Shown: positions 1 to 8,826, counted from the first letter of the stretch. The stretch: 64,000 nt of DNA from Clostridium sp. AN503 (GCF_040719375.1 NZ_JBFDTP010000002.1:186001-250000), one strand, 5' to 3'. Made by a program: numbers and translations. Notes: generated by a model not told the origin, from the sequence alone.

Positions 1-2
1 CT

Positions 3-146
3 GCACGTTATAAATATAAACATTATGTAGAGCAGTATCATATAGAGGTCCGGATCCAGGATCTCGCTGCTGCCGGTTTCTACGCCGGCGGCAGGCTCAA
101 GGAAATTTCAGGAATTAATCTCTTATCTTTTAATTCCAACAGGTAA
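3..146 (+). CDS. C-terminal end of an unidentified protein (partial, enters from left edge)
   Basis: One reading frame is open from the left edge for 47 codons and stops with TAA at 144-146; the other two plus-strand frames stop within the first 30 bases. The peptide starts ARYKYKHYVEQYHIEV and ends LLSFNSNR. I do not recognise a family. It could be the tail of a real upstream gene or a chance open stretch. A 14-base sequence, TACGCCGGCGGCAG, lies at 81-94 inside it and is repeated at 175-188 in the following gap. Confidence 0.3.
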   Translation, partial: ARYKYKHYVEQYHIEVRIQDLAAAGFYAGGRLKEISGINLLSFNSNR

Positions 147-229
147 AACAAATCAAAAATGATAAAAACGGCAGTACGCCGGCGGCAGTGGTTCTATTCG
201 TGTAAAAAAGTGAAAAAGGAGCTTATTTT

Positions 230-1165
230 ATGCAAAAAGAGAATGAAAACCGAAAACAGTGGGTAAAAAATGTGCAGATGGGTCTCTGGGTGATCCTGAT
301 CCTGCTGCAGATGGCGGTGGTAAACTGCCTGGAATTGAGAGCGGAAACCTCCGAAAGCGCCGCTCCTGGGGGCCGTGATGCATTTACGGTCCGGCATGTG
401 AAAAAGGATGTGGTATATGAGCAGGTAGAGGGCGGCGCGTCCCTGCCGGAGACCCTGGATGTCCGGATTGAGGAGGGCGGAGCCACGGTTACCGCTGTCT
501 GCGCCATGGAGGAGAAGGTGATTTTAAGGGAACGGTGGGAGGACCATTTTTCTTTTCCGGTCACATTTCACTCCTACGATGCGGCTTTTTATCGGCTGGG
601 GGATATCCTGATCCCTTTTGATGAGGAGCGCCCAAGACTGGAGGGCTGTGAGGAACAGCTTCTGGAGCTGGTGGGCTTGATGCCGGAGGATTACCGGATC
701 ACCTCTGTGCAGTGGGCAGGGGAGGCATACCAGGGGGAAGAGGGGGAGCTGTGCCGCGATGCCCTGGCGGCTGGGAACAAGCTGGTGAGGGATTACCGGG
801 TTCGGTACGCGGGAACGGCGCAGATCCCGGCAAAACGAAACGTGAGTCTGCAAACGGAAGCGGATGAGGCTGTCACGGAACAGGCAATAGGAGCAGATGA
901 GACTGCAGATGCATCTGGGACAGAGGTAAGTATTCAGATGGAGGCTTCAGAGGAGACACAGCCGCAGGCTGATACAGAGGGGATGCTCACTCTCTGGCAG
1001 AAGATCACCCGGACCCTGCTTGTGGTGATCGGGATCGGCGTGATTTTGTTCTTTGGCGGACTGTTGATTCTTGCCTTTCTGTGGGTGGTCAAAAAGCTGA
1101 GGAAGTGGTATACTGGACAAAAATGTAGACGCGCGGGTAAGCGCGGAAATAAGGAGGATCATTAA
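230..1165 (+). CDS. Hypothetical bitopic membrane protein
   Basis: A 311-residue protein with a hydrophobic segment near the N-terminus (about residues 17-34), a roughly 220-residue acidic soluble region, and a second strongly hydrophobic segment at about residues 262-288, followed by a basic tail rich in Lys and Arg. The tail after the second segment predicts a cytoplasmic C-terminus, with the middle domain outside the cell. The stretch before the last membrane segment (about residues 205-250) is rich in Glu, Thr and Ala and looks like a disordered linker. AAAAAGGAG lies a suitable distance upstream of the ATG. I recognise no enzymatic motif. Two bases separate it from the cupin gene, so the two are probably cotranscribed. 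Confidence 0.75.
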   Translation: MQKENENRKQWVKNVQMGLWVILILLQMAVVNCLELRAETSESAAPGGRDAFTVRHVKKDVVYEQVEGGASLPETLDVRIEEGGATVTAVCAMEEKVILRERWEDHFSFPVTFHSYDAAFYRLGDILIPFDEERPRLEGCEEQLLELVGLMPEDYRITSVQWAGEAYQGEEGELCRDALAAGNKLVRDYRVRYAGTAQIPAKRNVSLQTEADEAVTEQAIGADETADASGTEVSIQMEASEETQPQADTEGMLTLWQKITRTLLVVIGIGVILFFGGLLILAFLWVVKKLRKWYTGQKCRRAGKRGNKEDH

Positions 1166-1167
1166 GC

Positions 1168-1494
1168 ATGTATACAGAGAATAAAAATGTACCGGTAACA
1201 GACCTGGGAGGCGGGGTAAACCGCAAGATCTTATCTTACAGTGAAAACCTGATGACCGTGGAGCTTCATTTCCAGAAAGGCGCTGTGGGAGCAAAGCATT
1301 CCCATCCCCACGAGCAGATCGGATATATTGTGTCCGGAAGGCTGATCTATCAGGAAGAGGGCTGCGAAGACAAGGAGCTGCAGACCGGGGATACATACTA
1401 TGTGAAGCCGGATGCGGTGCACGGGATTGAGGTGCTGGAGGACACGGTGCTCTTAGATATCTTTACACCGATGCGGAAGGATTTTGTTGAGTAG
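1168..1494 (+). CDS. Single-domain cupin protein
   Basis: A 108-residue small beta-barrel protein. The first cupin motif is visible as HSHPHEQIGYIVSGRL (about residues 33-48), giving His, His and Glu metal ligands. The second motif appears as GDTYYVKPDAVHGI with the fourth ligand His. Such proteins bind a divalent metal and may be sugar isomerases, dioxygenases or small-molecule sensors; the sequence alone does not choose. AAGGAGG ends nine bases before the ATG. It follows the membrane protein by two bases and precedes the dGTPase gene by twelve, suggesting one transcript. Confidence 0.85.
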   Translation: MYTENKNVPVTDLGGGVNRKILSYSENLMTVELHFQKGAVGAKHSHPHEQIGYIVSGRLIYQEEGCEDKELQTGDTYYVKPDAVHGIEVLEDTVLLDIFTPMRKDFVE

Positions 1495-1506
1495 GGAGAA
1501 GCTTTT

Positions 1507-2919
1507 ATGGAATGGAATACACTGTTATGCCCGGACAGGATCCGGCCCTTTAAAAAGCAGGCGGGAGGAAATGACCTGCGGACGGAGTTTGAAAAGGATT
1601 ATCACCGCATCATTGGCAGTGCGTCCTTTAGGCGGCTTCAGGACAAGACGCAGGTGTTTCCTCTGGACCAGAGTGATTTTATCAGGACCCGGCTGACCCA
1701 CTCGCTGGAGGTCTCTTCCTTCTGCAAATCGCTTGGACAGAATGTGTCGGCAAAGATCATGCAGCTGGGGCTGGACCCGCAGTTCGGCGCGGAGGAAAAG
1801 GCCGCGGTCTGTGATATCCTCCAGTGTGCAGGGTTGATCCATGATATCGGGAACCCGCCATTCGGACATTTTGGGGAGACTGCTATCCAGGACTGGTTCG
1901 GAAAGCACCTGCCGGAGCTTGGGTTTGAGGGAAGACCGCTCTCGGAGCTGCTGAATGAGCAGATGCAGCAGGATTTTTATCATTTTGAGGGCAACACCCA
2001 GGCGCTGCGCCTGGTGACAAAGCTGCATTATCTGGTGGATGAGCATGGCATGAATCTGACGAAAGCTCTTCTTGGGACCATCATCAAGTACCCGGTGTCC
2101 TCTCTGGAGATCAACAAAAAGAGCGGCAGGATCCGGGAAAAGAAGATGGGGTATTTCTATGCGGACCGGGCGGAGTTTGCGGATATCCAGCGATCCAATG
2201 GAACCAATGGATACCGTCATCCCCTGGCATTTCTTTTGGAGGCGGCGGACGATATCGCGTACCGCACCGCGGATATAGAAGATGCCATGAAGAAAGGCTG
2301 CATCACCTATGGAAAGCTGGTGGAGGAGCTGTACCGATGCTGTGACAAAGCTCCGGTAGAGTGCACCCGGATCATTGGCTGGCTGGAGGAGAAGTACGCC
2401 AAAGCCCTGCGGATCGGCTATGAGAAGCCGGAGACATACGCCATCCAGAACTGGGTGGTGTCGGTCCAGGGCCAGATGATCGCCTGCGCCACGGACAGCT
2501 TTGTGGATCATTATCAGGAAATTATGGCGGGAACCTGGGAACATGACCTGTTCTACGGAACCTTTGGCGAGCCTCTTATGGAGGCGCTCGGGGATATTGC
2601 ATACCGATACGCTTTTATTTCCAGGCCCATCATCAAGCTGGAGGTGGGCGCGGACGCGATCTTTGATTTCCTGCTGAGCCGTTTCGTGGACGCGGTGATC
2701 CCCTGGGATACCCACCCCAGGAAGAAGATGACGGCGGTCCAGGAAAAACTGGTATCTCTGATCTCCGACAATTTCAAGCGGGTATACCGTATTCATGCGG
2801 AAGGGAGGGACGAGGCGGAGAAGCTTTATCTGCGCCTTCTGCTGGTGACGGATTTTATCAGCGGGATGACGGACAGCTATGCGAAAAGGCTGTACCAGGA
2901 GCTGAATGGGATTGTCTGA
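1507..2919 (+). CDS. dgt: Deoxyguanosinetriphosphate triphosphohydrolase (HD-domain dNTPase)
   Basis: A 470-residue cytoplasmic dNTP triphosphohydrolase, which splits dGTP (and often other dNTPs) into the nucleoside and tripolyphosphate to control nucleotide pools. The HD metal site is visible: RTRLTHSLEV near residues 61-70 (His65), the HD pair in HDIGNPPFGHFGE (His112, Asp113), and the downstream Asp in EAADDIAYRTADIED (residues 245-259). Length matches the family. GGGAGAAG precedes the ATG. It is followed closely by a 38-codon ORF. No deletions are seen, so it should be functional; the exact nucleotide preference cannot be read from sequence. Confidence 0.93.
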   Translation: MEWNTLLCPDRIRPFKKQAGGNDLRTEFEKDYHRIIGSASFRRLQDKTQVFPLDQSDFIRTRLTHSLEVSSFCKSLGQNVSAKIMQLGLDPQFGAEEKAAVCDILQCAGLIHDIGNPPFGHFGETAIQDWFGKHLPELGFEGRPLSELLNEQMQQDFYHFEGNTQALRLVTKLHYLVDEHGMNLTKALLGTIIKYPVSSLEINKKSGRIREKKMGYFYADRAEFADIQRSNGTNGYRHPLAFLLEAADDIAYRTADIEDAMKKGCITYGKLVEELYRCCDKAPVECTRIIGWLEEKYAKALRIGYEKPETYAIQNWVVSVQGQMIACATDSFVDHYQEIMAGTWEHDLFYGTFGEPLMEALGDIAYRYAFISRPIIKLEVGADAIFDFLLSRFVDAVIPWDTHPRKKMTAVQEKLVSLISDNFKRVYRIHAEGRDEAEKLYLRLLLVTDFISGMTDSYAKRLYQELNGIV

Positions 2920-2930
2920 GGAGAGTGTGA

Positions 2931-3047
2931 ATGAGCAAAAACGAAATCCGGTTATTTGAGACCGGGGATAAAGAATTGAGTTTAACAGTGCCGATTGAGC
3001 AGGCGCTTGAGCTGCTGGATGCTTATGATCGCCGGATCACATCCTGA
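2931..3047 (+). CDS. Small hypothetical protein (38 aa)
   Basis: A short ORF starts with ATG eleven bases after the dgt stop, preceded by GAGGAGAG, and ends TGA at 3045-3047. The peptide begins MSKNEIRLFETGDKELSL and is followed by a helix-compatible segment, PIEQALELLDAYDRR. It has no signal peptide or membrane segment. Spacing, ribosome binding site and continuation of the dgt transcript make it plausible as a real microprotein, but I recognise no family. Confidence 0.45.
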   Translation: MSKNEIRLFETGDKELSLTVPIEQALELLDAYDRRITS

Positions 3048-3108
3048 AGAAAAAGAAATGATGGTAAGTGTAGTTACGAATTGTATCAGTTGATTGAGGA
3101 GTTTGTAT

Positions 3109-3468
3109 ATGGTGATTTTTATTGAATATCCGAAATGCAGTACCTGTCAGAAGGCGAAGAAATGGCTGACAGCGCAAGGGGTTGAGTTTGAGGACAGACA
3201 CATTGTGGAGGCGAACCCGACGGAAGAAGAATTAAAGGCGTGGATCGCACGGTCCGGTATGGATACGAAAAAGTTTTTTAATACCAGCGGTTTGAAGTAT
3301 AAAGAGTTGGGGTTGAAGGATAAGCTTCCAGGGATGAGCGATGAAGAGAAGATCAATCTGCTTGCCACGGATGGGATGCTCGTGAAGCGCCCGCTGGTGG
3401 TGGCGGATGATTTTATCCTGGTTGGGTTTAAAGAAAAAGAATGGGAAGAAATGCTTGTTTTTTCATAG
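3109..3468 (+). CDS. ArsC/Spx-family thioredoxin-fold protein
   Basis: A 119-residue protein of the arsenate reductase/Spx/YffB superfamily. The N-terminal CSTCQKAKKWL (Cys10, Cys13) is the family CxxC site, followed by the typical helical insert (SGMDTKKFFNTSG) and the late KRPLVV strand. Proteins of this type either reduce thiol adducts or, as in Spx and MgsR, bind RNA polymerase; the C-terminal half resembles the reductase-like YffB branch more than Spx, but this is weak inference. The ATG at 3109 is chosen over an in-frame TTG at 3094 because GAGGAG lies seven bases upstream of it. A bidirectional terminator follows. Confidence 0.88.
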   Translation: MVIFIEYPKCSTCQKAKKWLTAQGVEFEDRHIVEANPTEEELKAWIARSGMDTKKFFNTSGLKYKELGLKDKLPGMSDEEKINLLATDGMLVKRPLVVADDFILVGFKEKEWEEMLVFS

Positions 3469-3480
3469 AGATAATCTCTC

Positions 3481-3513
3481 TTTAGGGCATTCAGTATTCC
3501 TGGATGCCCTAAA
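3481..3513. terminator. Bidirectional intrinsic terminator
   Basis: Inverted repeat TTTAGGGCAT (3481-3490) and ATGCCCTAAA (3504-3513) with a 13-base loop, A/T-rich on both sides. It lies between convergent genes, the ArsC-like gene on plus and the secreted protein on minus, and can serve both. Confidence 0.8.
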
Positions 3514-3522
3514 AATGCATAA

Positions 3523-4410
3523 TCAGGGCACCCAAAAAGTTCTGAATCCGAAACGATCTACCGGAGTTAAGCCATCTTTTTTATAGGCAACCGGCATAAA
3601 CTCGCTTGTCATATCACATTGCTCAAATAACTCCAAGTTATTCCTAATATGGTTTGTGATTACATTCACCCATTGTCCGTGAATCTGGGGAACACTCTCG
3701 TCCAGTGTACCATCCACACCAACATAGTAGCCATCTGGTGTATAGGTATCATACAGCATTATACCGTCATTAGGGTTACCATACCTTAAGGTATGAGTTC
3801 CATTAAAAGTAAATGGGTGCCCTCCAATCCCAAAAAAGTATTTTTTTCCGTCGATTTCTGTCCAGCCTTCTACTGCACAGTAGTCAACTGGTGAATAATA
3901 TGCCCATTCATTATAATAAATAGTTCCATGTTCATTAGACTCACCGCTATCAGTAATAAAATGGTTGTACTTTTCTTTATAAGCGCTCAGTTTTTCGGAA
4001 TTTTCATAGGCCGGATTTACTGCGCCGGGCAGTCTTCTCCAACCGGATTTTAAATATCCATCAACATCGACAAAATAGTCCCTCTGCATACCAGAGTCGT
4101 CACACCCCACACTTAATTCCAAGTAGCCTCCATCATCCTGGTCCCGGTGTTCTTGCATGCGCTGTGGATCATTATGCAGATTCAGAGATTCTCCCTGTAA
4201 ATAAATCTTATATCGCCCGTCCCCCTGCTTTTCAAAAGTATAGTAGGCATTGGAGGGAGGAAAACTTCGATCTTTAAAGTACGGTTCATAAACAGATTCT
4301 TCCCTTGTCCAGGGTACATTACTAGCCAGAGCAGCCATTGGCGCAGCGTTTGCTACTGTCAGAAGAGCAGACACCCCCATTAGCATAACCACTTTTATAC
4401 ATTTTTTCAT
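3523..4410 (-). CDS. Secreted hypothetical protein with aromatic/Gly cell-wall-binding-like repeats
   Basis: A 295-residue protein starting with a clear Sec signal peptide (MKKCIKVVMLMG..., hydrophobic core to about residue 28, likely cleavage after AALA). The mature part holds degenerate aromatic-glycine repeats such as YFVDVDGYLKSGWRRL, GWTEIDGKKYFFGIGG and GYYVGVDGT, reminiscent of the choline/cell-wall-binding repeats of Gram-positive surface proteins. No enzymatic domain is recognised. GGGGGG precedes the ATG by eight bases. Its codon use is noticeably more AT-rich than neighbouring genes, and about 500 bases of AT-rich DNA lie upstream, which fits recent acquisition. A surface-adhesin or wall-associated role is inference. 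Confidence 0.75.
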   Translation of the reverse strand: MKKCIKVVMLMGVSALLTVANAAPMAALASNVPWTREESVYEPYFKDRSFPPSNAYYTFEKQGDGRYKIYLQGESLNLHNDPQRMQEHRDQDDGGYLELSVGCDDSGMQRDYFVDVDGYLKSGWRRLPGAVNPAYENSEKLSAYKEKYNHFITDSGESNEHGTIYYNEWAYYSPVDYCAVEGWTEIDGKKYFFGIGGHPFTFNGTHTLRYGNPNDGIMLYDTYTPDGYYVGVDGTLDESVPQIHGQWVNVITNHIRNNLELFEQCDMTSEFMPVAYKKDGLTPVDRFGFRTFWVP

Positions 4411-4915
4411 GATTCAATCCCCCCATTTTTCGTAGTCAGCTGCATTTTAAATCTATCTTCTTCATGCGTCATGTTATGGATGACGATCTTGATATATTTT
4501 ACTTAAAGTGCGGATATTCCTGAAAATACAGTATAATTGTAACATGATTACTTTTAGCATGCAATAGCTATGCAGCTTGAGTTTCCGCATCTGAAAAGGG
4601 AAAAGCATATGCCTTCGCAAGTTCGGCTCCAACGAGGCTTATTAAAGTGCCTCTGATCGTAGGGCTTCCATACTTACAATCCAGGAGAATCGGCAAATCG
4701 GGACTTGGAAAAGCATCATTCATTTTAAAGCTGTGATTTGCAGAAAATCAGGTTTATTTTAATTGGTTCAAGGAAGAGGCGCAGGGGAATGTGCTGTTGT
4801 CTCTATTTTTGATAACTTCGCAAACAGGGGAAGATAGTGTATAATAGAAAAAAGGAAGTCAGGTTTTGGCGGACCGTGACAAACGAAAGTAAATCAGAAA
4901 TGCAGGAGGTTTTTA
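4411..4915. other. 505-base AT-rich intergenic region
   Basis: No convincing gene. A 51-codon minus-strand ORF (4568-4723, starting MNDAFPSPDL) has no ribosome binding site and may be a remnant. Near the right end, TTCGCA (4817-4822) and TATAAT (4840-4845) with a 17-base spacer form a plausible promoter for the CdaR-type gene. AGGAGG at 4903-4908 is that gene's ribosome binding site. Confidence 0.5.
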
Positions 4916-6041
4916 ATGATAGAACTTGACCTGGCCCAGAAGTTCATAGAGCAGGTAACGCAGTATACGGATTACAACATCAATATCATGAATGAAAAAG
5001 GCGTGATCATCGCCAGCCGGGACCCCAAACGGGTGGGCACCTTTCATGAGGTGGCTTATTATATTGTTACGGGCACGGAAGACATGGTGGTGACCTCGGG
5101 AGAGCACGACTATCCCGGTGTGCGCCCCGGGATCAATATGGTGATCAACATTGACGGCAGGCGGGAGGGTGTGGTGGGGATCACCGGGGACCCAAAGGAG
5201 ATCCGCCCGGTGGCGCTGATCACCAAAATGGCCATCGAAGCCATGCTCAAATATGAAAAACAGCACCAGGAACTGCAGCGGAGGATAAACCGAAAAGAAT
5301 GGTTTATGAGCCTGCTGACGACGGAGGAATATGCCGATCCGGGCCGGCTGCAGCGTGGCGGATGAGCTTGGATATACAGAAGCCATTGTGCGGATCCCCA
5401 TCCTTTGCAGGCTGTGCCAGGTGGAGGCAGGGCCGTTTTTGGAAATGATCAAAGCCGGGGACCGGCACAGTAAGGAGGATATCAGTTTTGTGCTGGATGA
5501 CAGCCGGGTGCTGATCTTCAAGACCATGCCCGGCGGGAAGCAGGATCTGTTTTCTGATTATAAGTTCCTGATCGCGGATTATCTGGGAGAGGCGCTCAGA
5601 TGGCTTCGCGTACACGAAAAGAAATGTATGTTTTATATCGGCTCCTTTCAGAGCAGCTTTTCCCAGTATTACTATGCCTATCAGCACTGCAAATGGCTGG
5701 AACAGATTGTGAGGACAGATTCCACCTCGGCGTTTTTCTATGATTATGCAGGGCAGTACCTGCGCTCGGTCATGCCGGTGAATGAGCTGCAGCGCATGTT
5801 CAATGTGTATGAGAAGATGCTGGGCGAGGATTTCAAGAAAAGCTACATAGAGATCACCGGGATGCTGATGGATACCAATTTTAATCTGGCGGAGGCAGCG
5901 AAGCGCCTGTATATGCACAAAAATACGCTGGTATACCGCTACAACAAGATCAAGGATATGCTGAATGTAAATCCCATGGTATCTGCCTCAGACCGGTATT
6001 ATATGGAGGCATTTTATAATTATTTAAGAAGAGAACATTAG
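4916..6041 (+). pseudogene. CdaR/sugar-diacid-type transcriptional regulator, interrupted by a frameshift
   Basis: Two overlapping ORFs together encode one regulator. The first (4916-5365) holds the N-terminal sugar-diacid recognition domain (begins MIELDLAQKFIEQVTQ; contains GVIIASRDPKRVGTFHE). The second frame continues from about 5355 to 6041 with the middle domain and the PucR-type C-terminal helix-turn-helix (NLAEAAKRLYMHKNTLVYR). Continuity is restored by skipping one base near 5354, after CTGCAG; without that the first frame stops at TGA 5363-5365. CdaR proteins activate glycerate, glucarate and galactarate genes, which matches the GntP permease and glycerate kinase just downstream. 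The lesion is either a one-base sequencing or assembly indel or true inactivation. Confidence 0.8.
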
Positions 6042-6063
6042 TTTTGTGCTGAGAGCACAAAAC
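6041..6063 (+). repeat. Perfect 10-bp inverted repeat after the CdaR-type gene
   Basis: GTTTTGTGCT (6041-6050) and AGCACAAAAC (6054-6063) form a perfect stem with a three-base loop immediately after the regulator stop. It lacks a U tract, so it is a weak terminator at best; a partial terminator, an mRNA-stabilising hairpin or an operator ahead of gntP are all possible. Confidence 0.6.
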
Positions 6064-6180
6064 AGGCAGCCAGTTTCGGATTAATGTCCTTTGCAGCATA
6101 AAGAGTTTTCAGGTACGATAAGTTTAAGTAATTGTACGCGTAACTGTGAACTCAGCGTGTTGAAAAAAGGAGGTTTTCAA

Positions 6181-7572
6181 ATGACTGGTTTACCACTTAT
6201 TCTTGTTTTTGTCCTGGCGATCGTGGTGATGATCATCGCAATATCCAAATTTAAGATCCATCCCTTTGTCGCTATCATGTGTATCTCATTGATTCTCGGG
6301 CTGATCGCCGGGATCCCGCTGGTGGATAAGACGCTGGAGGACGGCACGAAGGTCAGCGGCCTGGCAAATGTAATCGGCGCGGGCTTTTCCGGCACATTTT
6401 CCAGTATTGGTATCGTGATCATCCTGGGCGCCCTGATCGGCACGATCCTGGAAAAGACCGGGGCCGCGCTCAAGCTGGCGGATATGGTGATCAAGCTGGT
6501 GGGGAAGAACAACCCGGTGCTCGCTATGGAGCTGATGGGCTGGGTAGTATCCATCCCTGTTTTCTGTGATTCCGGTTTCGTTATCTTAAACCCCATCAGG
6601 AAAGCCCTGGTGAACCGGACCGCGGCATCCTCGGTGGCAATGACGGTAGGTTTGTCCTCGGGACTTTATATTTCGCATGTGTTTATTCCGCCTACTCCGG
6701 GACCGATCGCGGCGGCGTCCACCCTTGGCATTGGCAATAACCTTTTGATGGTTATGGGATTCGGCGCACTCTGCTCGATCCTTCCGCTGGCTGCAGGCTT
6801 TTTCTACGCAAAATACATAGGTAAATCCGTCCGGGCCAATGATGAGGCTGATATGGGAGAGGTGACTAAGACCTATGAGGAGCTGGTGGCTGAGTATGGA
6901 AAGCTGCCGGGCGGGTTTAATGCACTCGCTCCGATCATCGTCCCGATCATACTGATGGCGCTGTCCTCGATCGTGAGCATGGCGGGAATGGGCGGAGGTG
7001 CTGCCGATCTGCTGAAATTCCTCGGAACCCCGATCATAGCGCTGGCAGTCGGAACCATATGCGGCGTAGTTCAGTTAAATGGCGCCGGTAAGATGAAGGA
7101 TTTTTATGACATAACCAACGAGACTTTAAAGACCGTGGGTCCGATCCTGTTTGTGACGGCGGCAGGCGGTGTTCTGGGCAAGGTGATCGCTTCTTCTGAT
7201 ATGGTGAACTATATCACGGAGCATGCGACGGTGCTGAGCACCATGGGTATTTTCTTCCCGTTTGTGCTTTCTGCTATCTTAAAGAGCGCCCAGGGTTCGT
7301 CCACGGTGGCGTTGACTACCACGGCCGGGATCGTGGCTCCGCTGCTTCCGGTCCTGGGACTGGCGAGTCCGGTCCGTGCTACCCTTGCTTGTATGGCGAT
7401 CGGTGCGGGAGCGATGACTGTATCCCATGCCAATGACTCCTATTTCTGGGTTGTCACCAACTTTGGCGGCATGACACCGGAACAGGGTTATAAGACCCAG
7501 ACGGCTGTGACGTTGCTGCTGGGTATTGCAGGTATCGCTGAGATATTCCTTCTGTCACTGTTCCTGCATTGA
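6181..7572 (+). CDS. GntP-family permease, probable glycerate/sugar-acid symporter
   Basis: A 463-residue polytopic membrane protein of the gluconate:H+ symporter family, with about 12-14 hydrophobic segments spread along the whole length. Typical family blocks are seen, including VFCDSGFVILNPI and HVFIPPTPGPIAAAS in the first half and HANDSYFWVVTNF near the C-terminus. Length is normal for GntP. The start at 6181 is chosen because AAAGGAGG lies just upstream; an in-frame ATG at 6091 has no comparable site. Position between a CdaR-type regulator and glycerate kinase suggests D-glycerate import; gluconate or other aldonates remain possible. Confidence 0.88.
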   Translation: MTGLPLILVFVLAIVVMIIAISKFKIHPFVAIMCISLILGLIAGIPLVDKTLEDGTKVSGLANVIGAGFSGTFSSIGIVIILGALIGTILEKTGAALKLADMVIKLVGKNNPVLAMELMGWVVSIPVFCDSGFVILNPIRKALVNRTAASSVAMTVGLSSGLYISHVFIPPTPGPIAAASTLGIGNNLLMVMGFGALCSILPLAAGFFYAKYIGKSVRANDEADMGEVTKTYEELVAEYGKLPGGFNALAPIIVPIILMALSSIVSMAGMGGGAADLLKFLGTPIIALAVGTICGVVQLNGAGKMKDFYDITNETLKTVGPILFVTAAGGVLGKVIASSDMVNYITEHATVLSTMGIFFPFVLSAILKSAQGSSTVALTTTAGIVAPLLPVLGLASPVRATLACMAIGAGAMTVSHANDSYFWVVTNFGGMTPEQGYKTQTAVTLLLGIAGIAEIFLLSLFLH

Positions 7573-7612
7573 CCGGTGCGGACCTGTGCCGGCGGAAAGG
7601 AGGCGTGGAGGG

Positions 7613-8752
7613 ATGAAACTGCTGTTTGCGTCTGATTCTTTTAAGGGAACTTTGAGCAGTGAGCAGACCATAGAACTGCTGACAAAAGCTGCAAAGGAAG
7701 TGTTTGGCGAATGTGAATGTGACGGGGTACCCATTGCTGACGGCGGGGAGGGGACCACGGATGCAGTGATCGCCGCGGCTTGCGGAGAAAAGATAGAGGT
7801 GCGGGTACATGGGCCATTGATGGAGGAGCGGGATTCTTTTTACGGCAGACTGGATGAACGCCGTGCCATCCTTGAGATGGCGGCGGCTTCCGGCCTGCCC
7901 ATGGTCCCGCCGTCCCTTCGGGACCCGAGAAACACGACCACTTATGGGACCGGAGAGCTTTTAAGGGATGCTCTGGACAGAGGATTTACGGATATCTCCA
8001 TTGCCATCGGCGGCTCCGCCACCAACGATGGAGGTATGGGGTGTATGCGCGCCCTGGGAGTAAAATTCCTGGACAGCGAAGGCCGGGAGCTGGAAGGCCG
8101 CGGCTCAGACTTGGAGAAAGTGGCTCATATCGACTGCTCCGGCATGGATGACAGGATATCCGGGGTGAAGTTTACAGCCATGTGTGACGTAAATAATCCG
8201 CTGTGCGGGAAGGACGGTGCGACCTATACTTTTGGGAAGCAAAAAGGAGGTACGCCGGAGGTGCTGGATGAGCTGGAGCGGGGGATGCAGAATTACCGGG
8301 ACGTGATGATCCGGGAGTTTGGCATCGACCCGGATGAGATGCCCGGCTCCGGAGCAGCAGGCGGTCTCGGCGCTGCGCTGCTTGTTTTTCTGCACGCATC
8401 CTTAAAATCAGGTATTGAGACGGTGCTGGATCTGATTGATTTTGACAAGCGGCTGGAGGGAGTCTCCCTGGTCGTCACCGGAGAAGGAAGGACCGACTGG
8501 CAGTCCTGTTTTGGGAAGGTGATGCAGGGGGTTGGAAACCATTGTAAGAAATGCGGTGTTCCGGCGGTAGCGCTGGTTGGAGCCATGGGAGAGGGAGCAG
8601 AACAGATCTTCGGCCATGGGATCCGTTCCATGATGACGACGGTCAACGCGGTGATGCCTTTAGAGGAGGCGTTGGGCAATGCAGAGGAGCTTTATTATCA
8701 CGGAGCGCTCAGGATGTTTGCTTTTATAAAAACAGGGATGGAGCTGACGTAA
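7613..8752 (+). CDS. Glycerate kinase (GlxK/GarK family)
   Basis: A 379-residue cytoplasmic kinase that phosphorylates D-glycerate, usually to 2-phosphoglycerate, feeding lower glycolysis. The family N-terminus KLLFASDSFKGTLSS and the Gly-rich ISIAIGGSATNDGGMG block are present, with SGAAGGLGAAL and VVTGEGRTDWQS further on. Length is normal. The ATG at 7613 follows GGAAAGGAGG; an upstream in-frame ATG at 7526 lies inside gntP and is rejected. It begins 40 bases after gntP ends, so permease and kinase are almost certainly cotranscribed. Confidence 0.93.
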   Translation: MKLLFASDSFKGTLSSEQTIELLTKAAKEVFGECECDGVPIADGGEGTTDAVIAAACGEKIEVRVHGPLMEERDSFYGRLDERRAILEMAAASGLPMVPPSLRDPRNTTTYGTGELLRDALDRGFTDISIAIGGSATNDGGMGCMRALGVKFLDSEGRELEGRGSDLEKVAHIDCSGMDDRISGVKFTAMCDVNNPLCGKDGATYTFGKQKGGTPEVLDELERGMQNYRDVMIREFGIDPDEMPGSGAAGGLGAALLVFLHASLKSGIETVLDLIDFDKRLEGVSLVVTGEGRTDWQSCFGKVMQGVGNHCKKCGVPAVALVGAMGEGAEQIFGHGIRSMMTTVNAVMPLEEALGNAEELYYHGALRMFAFIKTGMELT

Positions 8753-8756
8753 TAAA

Positions 8757-8785
8757 TTGACAATTGTGTTCTCCGGTGATAAACT
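8757..8785 (+). promoter_or_regulatory. Predicted sigma-A promoter of trpS
   Basis: TTGACA (8757-8762), a 17-base spacer, then TAAACT (8780-8785). A consensus -35 box with a good -10 box, 42 bases before the trpS start. The leader is too short for a T-box. Confidence 0.7.
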
Positions 8786-8826
8786 GGTTTCATTCGAGAC
8801 GGTTATGGTAAAAGGAGAACAAGATT

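Noticed and set aside
81..188. 14-base direct repeat TACGCCGGCGGCAG at 81-94 and 175-188
   Set aside because: Only two copies, short and GC-rich; no integration site or gene context supports an attachment site.
4568..4723. 51-codon minus-strand ORF as a real gene
   Set aside because: No ribosome binding site, no promoter and no recognisable family; kept only as a note in the intergenic entry.
5363..5365. In-frame TGA in the CdaR-type gene as selenocysteine or programmed frameshift
   Set aside because: No hairpin typical of a bacterial SECIS follows, the residue is not at a redox site, and the base context lacks a known slippery or +1 shift motif; a plain one-base indel explains it.
6041..6063. 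Classical intrinsic terminator after the CdaR-type gene
   Set aside because: The stem is perfect but no T run follows, so it is recorded as an inverted repeat only.
8753..8826. T-box leader for trpS
   Set aside because: The gap is only 74 bases with its own promoter inside; a T-box needs about 200 bases with a specifier loop and TGG-containing sequence.
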